A stretch of 5,411 bases of DNA from CF-161 sp035263645 (GCA_035263645.1 DATFRD010000435.1:1-5411); one strand, 5' to 3'; shown: positions 1 to 5,411, counted from the stretch's first letter. Notes: a model not told the origin generated them from the sequence alone. Translations and numbers: made by a program.

Positions 1-136
1 CAGGTGCCCCAGATCCGGTGGCGCCGACGAGGAGCGCAGGGAGCGCCCTCCAGGGCGTGAGCGAGCACCGCAGGAGGCAACGCCGGAGATGGGGTGCATG
101 GGCCCCAAAGATCCGGCTTGGTTTTCGGCCGCGCTC
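1..136. other. Left-edge intergenic sequence, repeat-like, no supported gene
   Basis: No gene can be supported here. The stretch lies downstream of the secreted-protein gene, which stops at 137-139. Two plus-strand frames are open from the left edge. The frame beginning at base 3 reads an Arg-rich tail ending WGAWAPKIRLGFRPRS and stops with TAG at 138-140. The frame beginning at base 2 runs on as an antisense shadow of the secreted gene. The sequence contains a GC-rich 5-bp stem with a four-base loop (44-57). It also has two similar strings, CCCCAGATCCGG (7-18) and CCCCAAAGATCCGG (103-116). It could be the end of a convergent gene, a dispersed intergenic repeat, or plain intergenic DNA. No poly-T tract of the kind expected for an intrinsic terminator is seen. 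Confidence 0.4.
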
Positions 137-1282
137 CTAGCCGCCGGGGGACGCCTGGCTCACGGGGATGGCCTCGACCTGGCCGACGTACTGGTCGAGC
201 GGGCCGGGCGGCGTGACCTCGATCGGCAGGGGGACGCCCGGATCGACTGGCTGGTGGTGCGCGCCGTACGTGTCGGCCCAGTAGAGGTCGACGGTGACCT
301 GGTACTCCTCGGTGGCCGTCACGTGATAGAAGCCGTCGGCGCTGCGCTTCTCGGAGATCATCTGGTAGCTGTGGGCGGTCAGCTGGGGGTGCTGACCGCA
401 GGCGGGATGAGGCAGGACCTGGTCGTTCCCGTAGGGGTCGTCGAAGTCCCAGCGCACGCCCGCGAAGAAGACGCGGATCAGGTACGTGTAGTAGATGCGG
501 CGGTTGCTGGGGTCCGGCGGGCCGGGCAGCACCATCGTGAGGTCGCGCTCGCCGGGCACGCCGATGCCGTCGATCCAGAAGCAGGTGGGCAGGTTGACGA
601 GCCCGTATGGCGACGGCAGCGAGCGGACAGCGCCCGGCTGCGCCCGCAGGTCGCGCAGGACCTCCTGCACGTAGGGCTGCACCGAGGGCGGCGGGGAGGT
701 GGCGGGGACGATGCGGTGGGGCTCGGCCAGGATGCAGGGGTCGGGGTTGGGGAGGGGATCGCCGAGCTGGCAGAAGTCCTCCCAGCCGCCGGAGAGCTGG
801 CACTGGCCCCCCTGATAGGTGCCCAGCTGCTTGTAGAGGGCGGAGACGTCGTTGGTGGCTGCGGTCACGCCGGCGGCGCTCACGACGGCGCCGTTCGAGT
901 TGGGGTCGATGGCGGCGCTGGCCGCGGGCCCGGCGGGGGACTGCCAGCGCGCCCTGATCGTGCCGGGGAGGTCCTGGAACGTGACGGGGGCGTAGTAGAC
1001 CGTCTGGCAGGGGGTGCCGTCCGGCACCGGATTGGTTGTCGTCCGCGGGGTGCCGGCCCCGTAGGGGGCGGTGTTGCCGGGCCGCCCGCACTGAATCCCC
1101 GCCCGCGCGTCGTACTGGACCAGCGTCCCCCCCGGCGCCGCACCCGCGTACACCATCTGGCAGTCAGTCGGCGATGGCGGCGGCGAACCCGGGCGTGGCT
1201 CCGCAGCCAGCACAGGGGTTGTGCTCAGGAGGGCGATCGCCGCAACCAACGCAACCCCCGCGTGTCTAGAGCAGACACACAT
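137..1282 (-). CDS. Secreted cysteine-rich protein with PKD-like C-terminal region
   Basis: Predicted exported protein of 381 residues, function unknown. Residues 1-26 form a signal peptide: a short basic start, a hydrophobic core (VALVAAIALL) and likely cleavage after VLA. The mature part begins Pro-rich and has eight cysteines (41, 65, 92, 161, 171, 183, 234, 295), an even number compatible with disulfides. A CQxVY motif occurs twice (41-45 and 92-96). Residues 228-239 contain LPTCFWID. Residues 276-334 resemble a PKD-type beta-sandwich: VRWDFDDPYGND, then HSY, then FYHVTATEEYQVTV. From memory, this layout recalls Streptomyces-type secreted proteins with an LPxWLW motif followed by a WxMGDG strand; this is a resemblance, not a search result. 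The gene overlaps the upstream lipoprotein gene by 17 bases, implying coupled translation. The ATG at 1282 has a weak GAGG about 12 bases upstream. An ATG at 1306 (389 residues, more basic N-terminus) is the alternative but has no visible ribosome binding site. Confidence 0.75.
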   Translation of the reverse strand: MCVCSRHAGVALVAAIALLSTTPVLAAEPRPGSPPPSPTDCQMVYAGAAPGGTLVQYDARAGIQCGRPGNTAPYGAGTPRTTTNPVPDGTPCQTVYYAPVTFQDLPGTIRARWQSPAGPAASAAIDPNSNGAVVSAAGVTAATNDVSALYKQLGTYQGGQCQLSGGWEDFCQLGDPLPNPDPCILAEPHRIVPATSPPPSVQPYVQEVLRDLRAQPGAVRSLPSPYGLVNLPTCFWIDGIGVPGERDLTMVLPGPPDPSNRRIYYTYLIRVFFAGVRWDFDDPYGNDQVLPHPACGQHPQLTAHSYQMISEKRSADGFYHVTATEEYQVTVDLYWADTYGAHHQPVDPGVPLPIEVTPPGPLDQYVGQVEAIPVSQASPGG

Positions 1283-2015
1283 TCTGCACCGCCGCCTCGC
1301 AGCCATAGTTGCCGTGTTCGAACCAAATCTGTCCGAGATCCGGATCAGACCTAAGATCTCCCCAGATGAGTAGCATGGCCGAGTAGGTCGAATCGGACGA
1401 CACCAACACGATTCGCCTGCCATCGCTCAACTGAATCGCCCTCTGACCCGGACCAACAAAGAGAACGGCGAACGCATAGGTTGATGCTGTGAGCCCCTGC
1501 TTGCTCATTGCTTGCGCCAGGTTGGGGGGTATCGCAACCAACTGAATTAGCCGCACCTGCAGTGGTTGGAAAAGAAGTGTTCCTTGCTGCTGCCGCGCAT
1601 TGTCCAGGTCTTGCAGGTCCGTGCCGAACAGGTTGCCCACGGCGTTGGGGCTGGCGTCGGCGAGCACACCTGAGGTCAGGGCGCCGCGGGCATTGTGCTG
1701 CATCGCCCAGTAGTAGTAGGCCTGAGCCAGCTGGAACGCTCGGCCCCACTCCTGGGCCGTCGCGTCGGTGACGGCGCCGTTGGTCGCGTTGCGGATCGTC
1801 GTGGGGGGCAGCTGGAGCCGGTCGGCGGTCGGCGGGCACGGCGTGAACCCGCGCCTCGCCAGCCTCGCGCATCGCTGCGGGTCCGCCGCCGCCGACGGCG
1901 GCGCACTCCCGCGCGGTGCCGGCGACGCGTGGGTCGCCGGCAGTGGGCCGGAGCATGCGCTCAGCCCGGCCACGACCAACACCAGCAGCCCCAACCAGCT
2001 GCGGAACCTTCTCAT
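1266..2015 (-). CDS. Lipoprotein of unrecognised family
   Basis: A 249-residue predicted lipoprotein. Residues 1-20 are a signal peptide with basic N-terminus (MRRFR) and hydrophobic core (LGLLVLVVAGL). The lipobox is LSAC, with Cys21 as the lipidated residue, so the protein should be anchored outside the membrane. Residues 22-45 are a Pro/Ala/Ser-rich linker. The folded part starts near residue 49 and holds two close cysteine pairs, C49/C60 and C239/C247. Residues 84-107 look helical (EWGRAFQLAQAYYYWAMQ) and 150-220 look beta-rich, a layout loosely like small alpha+beta NTF2-type folds, but I do not recognise the family. The start at 2015 is favoured by GGGGAGG five bases upstream and by the signal peptide; an in-frame TTG at 2057 has neither. 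The 3' half falls in a low-GC patch. The stop lies inside the start of the next gene, so the two are probably co-translated. Confidence 0.82.
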   Translation of the reverse strand: MRRFRSWLGLLVLVVAGLSACSGPLPATHASPAPRGSAPPSAAADPQRCARLARRGFTPCPPTADRLQLPPTTIRNATNGAVTDATAQEWGRAFQLAQAYYYWAMQHNARGALTSGVLADASPNAVGNLFGTDLQDLDNARQQQGTLLFQPLQVRLIQLVAIPPNLAQAMSKQGLTASTYAFAVLFVGPGQRAIQLSDGRRIVLVSSDSTYSAMLLIWGDLRSDPDLGQIWFEHGNYGCEAAVQNVCLL

Positions 2016-2020
2016 CGTTG

Positions 2021-2027
2021 CCTCCCC
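2021..2027 (-). promoter_or_regulatory. Strong ribosome binding site of the lipoprotein gene
   Basis: On the minus strand this reads GGGGAGG, followed by a five-base spacer (CAACG) and ATG at 2015-2013. It decides the start of the lipoprotein gene over the upstream in-frame TTG at 2057. It is the clearest Shine-Dalgarno sequence in the window; the other genes rely on overlap or have weak sites. Confidence 0.75.
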
Positions 2028-2063
2028 GCTGCAAGCGTAGGCTGCGATGACAGACAAAAAACG

Positions 2064-2091
2064 GACAGTGCAGCGCAGCCAGGAGACAGTG
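2064..2091. repeat. Direct repeat GACAGTG x2, 21 bases apart
   Basis: GACAGTG occurs at 2064-2070 and 2085-2091, so the start-to-start distance is 21 bases, about two helical turns. A shortened copy, GACAG, lies at 2049-2053. The right-hand copy overlaps the candidate -10 box of the lipoprotein promoter, and the left-hand copy would lie just downstream of the transcription start. This is an operator-like geometry, but seven-base repeats can arise by chance. Confidence 0.35.
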
Positions 2092-2115
2092 TAAAGCTTT
2101 CGGTCCGTCCGACAA
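2088..2115 (-). promoter_or_regulatory. Candidate sigma-70-type promoter for the lipoprotein pair
   Basis: Reading the minus strand, a -35-like TTGTCG (2115-2110) is separated by 16 bases from a -10-like TACACT (2093-2088). Each matches four of six consensus positions. Transcription would start near 2080, leaving a leader of about 65 bases before the ATG at 2015. An imperfect inverted repeat (CTTTCGG, loop TCCGT, CCGACAAG, positions 2097-2116) covers the spacer and -35 box. It could be an operator or simply a hairpin at the end of the pxp transcript. The spacer sits between a metabolic block and an unrelated envelope pair, so an independent promoter is expected here. Confidence 0.35.
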
Positions 2116-2143
2116 GTCGCCCGCAGTCAACCGCCCGCGACAG

Positions 2144-3115
2144 CTATCGCTTCAGACCGTCCAGCGCCGCCCGCAGGCGCCGCCATTCCCCCTGCGCCTC
2201 CTCTACCCCGACCTCGCGAAAGCGCAGCCGCTGGCCCGGCAGCAGCTGGGCCGCGAGCGGCAGGTCGCAGCGTGCCACACCGGCCACCACCGGGTACCCC
2301 CCCGCCGTCTGGTGGTCCGCCATGAGGAGGATCGGCTGCCCGGCCGGCGGCACCTGGACGCACCCCATCGCCAGCCCGAAGGAGACCAGCTCCTGGCTTT
2401 TGACCGTCAGCACCTCGCCCTCCAGCCGGTATCCCATCCGGTCCGCGTCCCGGCTCACCTGCCAGGGCTCCCGGAACAGCGCCCGGCGCGAGGCCGGCGC
2501 GAGCAGGCCCGCGTGCGGCCCGCCGATCGCCGAGAGCTCCGGCTCGGCCGCATACGCAGGGCGGAGCAGGTCCGGCAGGCAGCGCCCCACGACTACGGGC
2601 CTGGGGGCGGGCGCCGCGAGCGACAGCACGTCACGCGCCTGCAGCGGCCGGCCGTGGACGCCGCCCCGGCCGACCAGCAGGTACGTCGCCGCAGAGCCCA
2701 GCCAGCGGTCGCCGGCCAGGCCCCCGGCGACGGCCACGTAGGCCCGCGCGCCCCAGCGGCGTCCCGTGAACGCGAGCCGGTCGCCCTCTGACAGGAAGAC
2801 GCCGGTCCAGCCCGGCAGGGCCCGGCCGTTGAGCGTCGCTCCGAAGTCGGCGCCGGTCACCGCCACGAGGCAGGTGCGCACCGCCACCAGCGTGGGTCCG
2901 GAGAGTGCGCATTCCAGCGCCGCCGCCCCCTCCGGGTTGCCGACCAGCAGGTTCGCGGCCGAGAGCGCGAACCGGTCCATGGCTCCGCCGGGCGGCACGC
3001 CCGCCGCCCGCCGGCCCGGCCGGCCCAGGTCCTGGATCGTGCTGAACATCCCCGCCTCCTCGACGTGGAGGACGACGGAAGGAGCCGGGGACGACCCCGC
3101 CGGCGGTCCGGTCAC
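2144..3115 (-). CDS. pxpC: 5-oxoprolinase subunit C (PxpC, KipA family)
   Basis: Subunit of the prokaryotic ATP-dependent 5-oxoprolinase, a cytoplasmic enzyme that hydrolyses 5-oxoproline (pyroglutamate) to glutamate; PxpC works with PxpB and PxpA. The product is 323 residues, normal for the family (cyclophilin-like, related to allophanate hydrolase subunit 2). Family motifs appear in order: TIQDLGRPG (26-34), GVPPGGAMD (39-47), AANLLVGN (53-60), LECALSGP (67-74), TGADF (87-91), RAYVAVAGGL (124-133), GPHAGLL (199-205), DRMGYRLEG (225-233) and VQVPPAGQPILL (253-264), then QTAGGYP (269-275). The GTG at 3115 is chosen because it overlaps the pxpB stop as GTGA and gives a family-typical N-terminus. 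The frame stays open far upstream, antisense-free but through pxpB, and that extension is not coding. An in-frame B-C fusion is not present. Confidence 0.93.
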   Translation of the reverse strand: MTGPPAGSSPAPSVVLHVEEAGMFSTIQDLGRPGRRAAGVPPGGAMDRFALSAANLLVGNPEGAAALECALSGPTLVAVRTCLVAVTGADFGATLNGRALPGWTGVFLSEGDRLAFTGRRWGARAYVAVAGGLAGDRWLGSAATYLLVGRGGVHGRPLQARDVLSLAAPAPRPVVVGRCLPDLLRPAYAAEPELSAIGGPHAGLLAPASRRALFREPWQVSRDADRMGYRLEGEVLTVKSQELVSFGLAMGCVQVPPAGQPILLMADHQTAGGYPVVAGVARCDLPLAAQLLPGQRLRFREVGVEEAQGEWRRLRAALDGLKR

Positions 3116-3774
3116 TTGGCCGCGGCGGCCGAGCTGACCGCGAAGAACCTCACCCGGTCGCCTGTCCACAGCAGGCTCGGAGGGTCCGACTGGGGAAGGA
3201 ACATCCGCACCGGCGTGCGGCCGATGAGGTGCCAGCCGCCCGGCGTCGGAAGCGGGTACACGCCCGTCTGGGCGCCCGCGATGGCGACCGAGCCGGGCGG
3301 GACGTGGGTCCGGGGCACCCGCCGGCGGGGCAGCCGCAGCGGCTCCGGCAGCGGCCCCAGGTACGCCCAGCCGGGGGTGAAGCCGATCATGAAGCAGCGA
3401 TAGGTCGGCTGGGTGTGGAGGCGGATCACCTCTTCCACGCGCAGGCCCAGCTGGGCGGCCGTCGCCTCCAGGTCGGGGCCGTCGTACACGACCGGGATCC
3501 GGTGCAGGCGGCCGTGGCCCGCGGCCGGCGGCCTGGCCTCCACCAGGCGCTCGACGGCTGTCGCGAGGCCGCGGAAGCTCACCTGCTCGGGGTCGTAGTG
3601 CACCGCGACGCTGGCGTAGCCGGCGACCGCCTCCCGGACGTCGCGGCGCCGGCGCAGCGCCGCAGCCAGGGCGAGCGCCCGGGTGTTCAGGGCGGTGTCG
3701 ACGCGCTGGCCGAGCTCGACCAGCAGCGCCGCGTCGCCGAGCGGGGCGATGCGGATGGAGCGTCGCGCTGGCAT
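3112..3774 (-). CDS. pxpB: 5-oxoprolinase subunit B (PxpB, KipI family)
   Basis: Partner of PxpC in ATP-dependent 5-oxoprolinase. The family is also called KipI after a Bacillus subtilis inhibitor of sporulation kinase A, but gene pairing with pxpC supports the enzyme role. The product is 220 residues, the usual size. Visible motifs are PLGDAALLVELG (11-22), the domain joint HRIPVVYDGPDL (91-102), HTQPTYRCFMIGFTPGWAYLG (split here as H120 to Y125 and GFTPGWAYLG 131-140), PRRRVPR (149-155), PPGSVAIAG (159-167), and PTPGGWHLIGRTP (176-188). The ATG at 3774 places the conserved GD pair at residue 13, as expected. No Shine-Dalgarno sequence is visible in the 52-base gap after folC. The frame is open upstream through a hydrophobic stretch from an in-frame CTG at 3798, but an extended start is unlikely. 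Confidence 0.93.
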   Translation of the reverse strand: MPARRSIRIAPLGDAALLVELGQRVDTALNTRALALAAALRRRRDVREAVAGYASVAVHYDPEQVSFRGLATAVERLVEARPPAAGHGRLHRIPVVYDGPDLEATAAQLGLRVEEVIRLHTQPTYRCFMIGFTPGWAYLGPLPEPLRLPRRRVPRTHVPPGSVAIAGAQTGVYPLPTPGGWHLIGRTPVRMFLPQSDPPSLLWTGDRVRFFAVSSAAAAK

Positions 3775-3826
3775 GGCAGAGACAAGGATGGCGCACAGCG
3801 CACCGGCGGCGAGGCCGGCCGCGCCG

Positions 3827-5128
3827 TCAGCACCCGTCCGGCGGGGGCTCCCGCACCTCGCCGACGAGGTACAGGGACCCGCAGACCACTACCCAGCCGT
3901 CCTGACCCGCGAGCTCCCGCGCGCGGGTCAGCGCGGCCCGGGAGTCGGACCGCCGCTCCGACGGCCTCCCCCAGGCGTCTGCCAGGGCCTCCGGCGACGC
4001 CGCCCTGAGCCCGGCCGCCCCGGCCGCGGTGAACACGACGTGCTCCGGCTCGAGCCCGCGCAGCTCGGCGAGGATCTCCTTCACGTCCTTGTCGGCCATC
4101 GCCCCGAAGACGACCGTGACCGGCTCGTCATCCAGCAGCGTCCTCAGGCTCGACACCAGCGCCCGCATCCCCTCGGGGTTGTGGGCGCCGTCCACGACCA
4201 GCCGCTCCCCGATTCGCTCGAGCCGGCCCGGCCAGCGCGCCTCGTCGAGGCCGCGCGTCACGGCCTCCGGCGTGGCGTCCCCCAGCGCATGCGCCGCAGC
4301 CACCGCCAGGGCGGCGTTGGCGGGCTGGAAGGCGCCGACCAGGCGCAGCCGAAGGCCCCGGTGCTCGAACCCGGGCCCGCGCACGTCCACCTCGCTCCCC
4401 TCCCAGCCCAGGCTCCGAGCGCGGACAGCGATCTCACGCCCCAGCCGCCAGACAGCCGCGGCGCCGGCCCGGGCCGCAGCCTCCTCCACGACCTCCAGCG
4501 CGCTTCCCGACGCTCCGGTGACGACGACGTCGCCGGCCTTGACGATCGCCGCCTTCTCGGCCGCGATCTGCCCGACCGTGTCGCCCAGATGCCGGCGGTG
4601 GTCAAGCGACACGTTCGTCACGATCGCGACCCCCAAGTCGAGCACGTTGGTGGAGTCCAGCCGACCGCCCATGCCCACCTCCACGACGAGTCGGTCGACC
4701 CGGGGTCCAAGCCAGCCCAGGGCCAGCGTGACCAGGATCTCGAACTCGGTCGGCTCGCCCAGGCGGGCGATCACGGGCTCGAGCCGGGGCCGGAGGGCGT
4801 CGACCGCGGCCGCGAACTCGTCCTCCGGGATCGGGCGGCCGTCGACCTGGACGCGCTCCGTGTAGGAGCTGAGGTGGGGCGACGGGGTGGTGCCGGCGCG
4901 CAGGCCCGCGGCGCGCAGGATGGAGGCGAGGACGGCGGCCGTGGACCCCTTGCCGTTCGTGCCGGCCACGAGAGCGCCCCGCAGACCGCGCTCGGGGTGG
5001 CCGAGCTCGTCCAGGATCGCCTGCGTCCGCTCCAGGCCCTGCTTGATGCCGAACCTGCCGAGGCCGGTGAGGTAGGCCACCGCCTCCTCGTACGTCAGCC
5101 GGGTCTGCGCGCCTCCTCTGCCTGACAC
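3827..5128 (-). CDS. folC: Bifunctional folylpolyglutamate/dihydrofolate synthase
   Basis: Mur-ligase-family enzyme that joins L-glutamate to folates with ATP. It makes dihydrofolate from dihydropteroate and/or extends the polyglutamate tail that keeps folates in the cell. With the GTG start it has 433 residues, normal length. Motifs: FGIKQGLERTQAIL (26-39), P-loop GTNGKGST (56-63), SPHLSSYTERVQVDG (83-97), TEFE (127-130), VEVGMGGRLDSTN (149-161), LDHRRHLGDT (175-184) and EKAAIVK (191-197), whose first Lys sits where the family has its carbamylated lysine. The C-terminal domain follows, with GAFQPANAALA (265-275), WPGRLE (299-304), DGAHNPEGM (313-321) and FGAMADKD further on. Whether it has dihydrofolate synthase activity cannot be read from sequence alone. 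The start is ambiguous: GTG at 5128 overlaps folD by 34 bases, while an in-frame CTG at 5098 overlaps the folD stop by four bases and has a GGAGG 13 bases upstream. Confidence 0.95.
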   Translation of the reverse strand: MSGRGGAQTRLTYEEAVAYLTGLGRFGIKQGLERTQAILDELGHPERGLRGALVAGTNGKGSTAAVLASILRAAGLRAGTTPSPHLSSYTERVQVDGRPIPEDEFAAAVDALRPRLEPVIARLGEPTEFEILVTLALGWLGPRVDRLVVEVGMGGRLDSTNVLDLGVAIVTNVSLDHRRHLGDTVGQIAAEKAAIVKAGDVVVTGASGSALEVVEEAAARAGAAAVWRLGREIAVRARSLGWEGSEVDVRGPGFEHRGLRLRLVGAFQPANAALAVAAAHALGDATPEAVTRGLDEARWPGRLERIGERLVVDGAHNPEGMRALVSSLRTLLDDEPVTVVFGAMADKDVKEILAELRGLEPEHVVFTAAGAAGLRAASPEALADAWGRPSERRSDSRAALTRARELAGQDGWVVVCGSLYLVGEVREPPPDGC

Positions 5129-5411
5129 GTGTTCGCCATCAGCATGGCGCGGGTGAGCGGTCCGACGCCGCCCGGCACCGGCGTCAGCCGGCCGGCGACC
5201 TCGGCCACCGCCGGGTGGACGTCGCCGCCCAGCCTGCCGTCCGGCCGGCGGTTCACGCCCACGTCGATCACGGTCGCCCGCGGCTTCACCCAGTCCGGCC
5301 GGACGAACCACAGCCGGCCGATCGCCACCACCAGCACGTCGGCCTTGCGGCAGATCGCGGGCAGGTCGAGCGTCCGCGAGTGGCAGACGGTCACCGTGGC
5401 GTTGCGGCCCA
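5095..5411 (-). CDS. folD: FolD, methylenetetrahydrofolate dehydrogenase/cyclohydrolase (C-terminal part)
   Basis: Only the last 104 residues are in the window; the gene runs off the right edge. FolD interconverts 5,10-methylene-, 5,10-methenyl- and 10-formyl-tetrahydrofolate in the cytoplasm, using a nicotinamide cofactor. The visible part is from the cofactor-binding domain and the C-terminal helix. Signature segments are ATVTVCHSRT near the edge, ADVLVVAIGR, VIDVGVNR, DGRLGGDV, and the diagnostic PVPGGVGPLTRAMLMANT. The catalytic lysine and substrate-binding part lie outside the window. The protein ends QAEEARRPG with TGA at 5097-5095, and its end overlaps the start region of folC. Adjacent folD and folC make sense as consecutive folate genes. 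No break or unusual residue is seen in the visible part. Confidence 0.93.
   Translation of the reverse strand, partial: GRNATVTVCHSRTLDLPAICRKADVLVVAIGRLWFVRPDWVKPRATVIDVGVNRRPDGRLGGDVHPAVAEVAGRLTPVPGGVGPLTRAMLMANTCQAEEARRPG
5112..5119 (-). promoter_or_regulatory. Shine-Dalgarno-like AGAGGAGG inside the folD end
   Basis: On the minus strand this reads AGAGGAGG, inside the last codons of folD and downstream of the GTG taken as the folC start. It lies about 13 bases before an in-frame CTG (5098-5096), which overlaps the folD stop as CTGA. If used, it would move the folC start to just before TYEEAVAYL. The spacing is long, so this may be coincidental or may help translational coupling. Confidence 0.3.

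Noticed and set aside
89..1354. Long plus-strand open frame of 421 codons, open even further left
   Set aside because: It is antisense to the secreted-protein gene. Its translation is a featureless run of Val, Gly, Ala, Asp and Arg without motifs, whereas the minus strand has a signal peptide, ordered cysteines and a PKD-like pattern. Long antisense frames are common at this GC.
1335..1360. Inverted repeat GAGATC...GATCTC with an internal GATCCGGATC palindrome
   Set aside because: It lies inside the lipoprotein coding sequence, has only six pairs around a 14-base loop, and is explained by ordinary codons for LRSDPDLG. It is noted only as part of the low-GC patch.
1351..2130. Minus-strand open frame overlapping the lipoprotein gene
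   Set aside because: It is a frame-shifted reading of the same DNA with no ribosome binding site or recognisable features; the lipoprotein frame has a strong site, a signal peptide and a lipobox.
2016..2143. An intrinsic terminator for the pxp block
   Set aside because: A seven-pair bulged hairpin (2097-2116) and a six-T run (2060-2055) exist, but they are not adjacent and no GC-rich stem directly precedes the T run.
2144..3796. A single 550-codon minus-strand frame suggesting a PxpB-PxpC fusion
   Set aside because: Its first part is an out-of-frame reading of pxpB, rich in Arg, Pro and Gly. Real PxpB lies in another frame and stops at 3112, with a GTGA overlap into pxpC.
3683..5125. Plus-strand open frame of 480 codons
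   Set aside because: It is the mirror of folC, whose minus-strand product carries all family motifs.
1..5411. CRISPR arrays, tRNA or rRNA genes, transposase genes
   Set aside because: No regularly spaced repeats, cloverleaf-like segment, rRNA-like sequence or transposase motif was seen on either strand.

Overview
This is a compact, high-GC bacterial window. Sampled lines of the fol/pxp half are roughly 75% G+C, and one stretch falls to about 56%. All supported genes lie on the minus strand, so transcription runs from high to low coordinates. The lineage cannot be fixed from this sequence. The GC content, a canonical lipoprotein signal, and a secreted protein that recalls Streptomyces-type families fit a high-GC Gram-positive-like lineage such as Actinomycetota or Chloroflexota (including Dormibacterota-like groups). 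That placement is inference.

Right half (2144-5411), metabolic block. In transcription order it holds the C-terminal part of folD (cut by the right edge), folC, pxpB and pxpC. The folD and folC reading frames overlap or abut, folC to pxpB is a 52-base gap, and pxpB/pxpC share a 4-base GTGA overlap. The block therefore looks like one operon. FolD and FolC act in one-carbon folate metabolism; FolC joins glutamate to folates. PxpB and PxpC are two of the three subunits of the prokaryotic ATP-dependent 5-oxoprolinase, which returns pyroglutamate to glutamate. The third subunit, PxpA, is not beside them on either side.

Middle (2016-2143). This 128-base spacer separates the metabolic block from the downstream pair. 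It carries a candidate promoter, two direct repeats 21 bases apart that touch the -10 box, and a strong ribosome binding site for the next gene.

Left half (137-2015), envelope pair. A 249-residue lipoprotein of unrecognised family is followed by an overlapping gene for a cysteine-rich secreted protein of about 381 residues. That protein has a PKD-like C-terminal region and an LPTCFW motif. The overlap suggests coupled translation and a shared extracytoplasmic role. This pair is the least understood part of the window and the best candidate for new biology.

The far left (1-136) holds no gene that can be supported. It contains repeat-like sequence and a plus-strand open frame that would stop at the same CTAG as the minus-strand gene.
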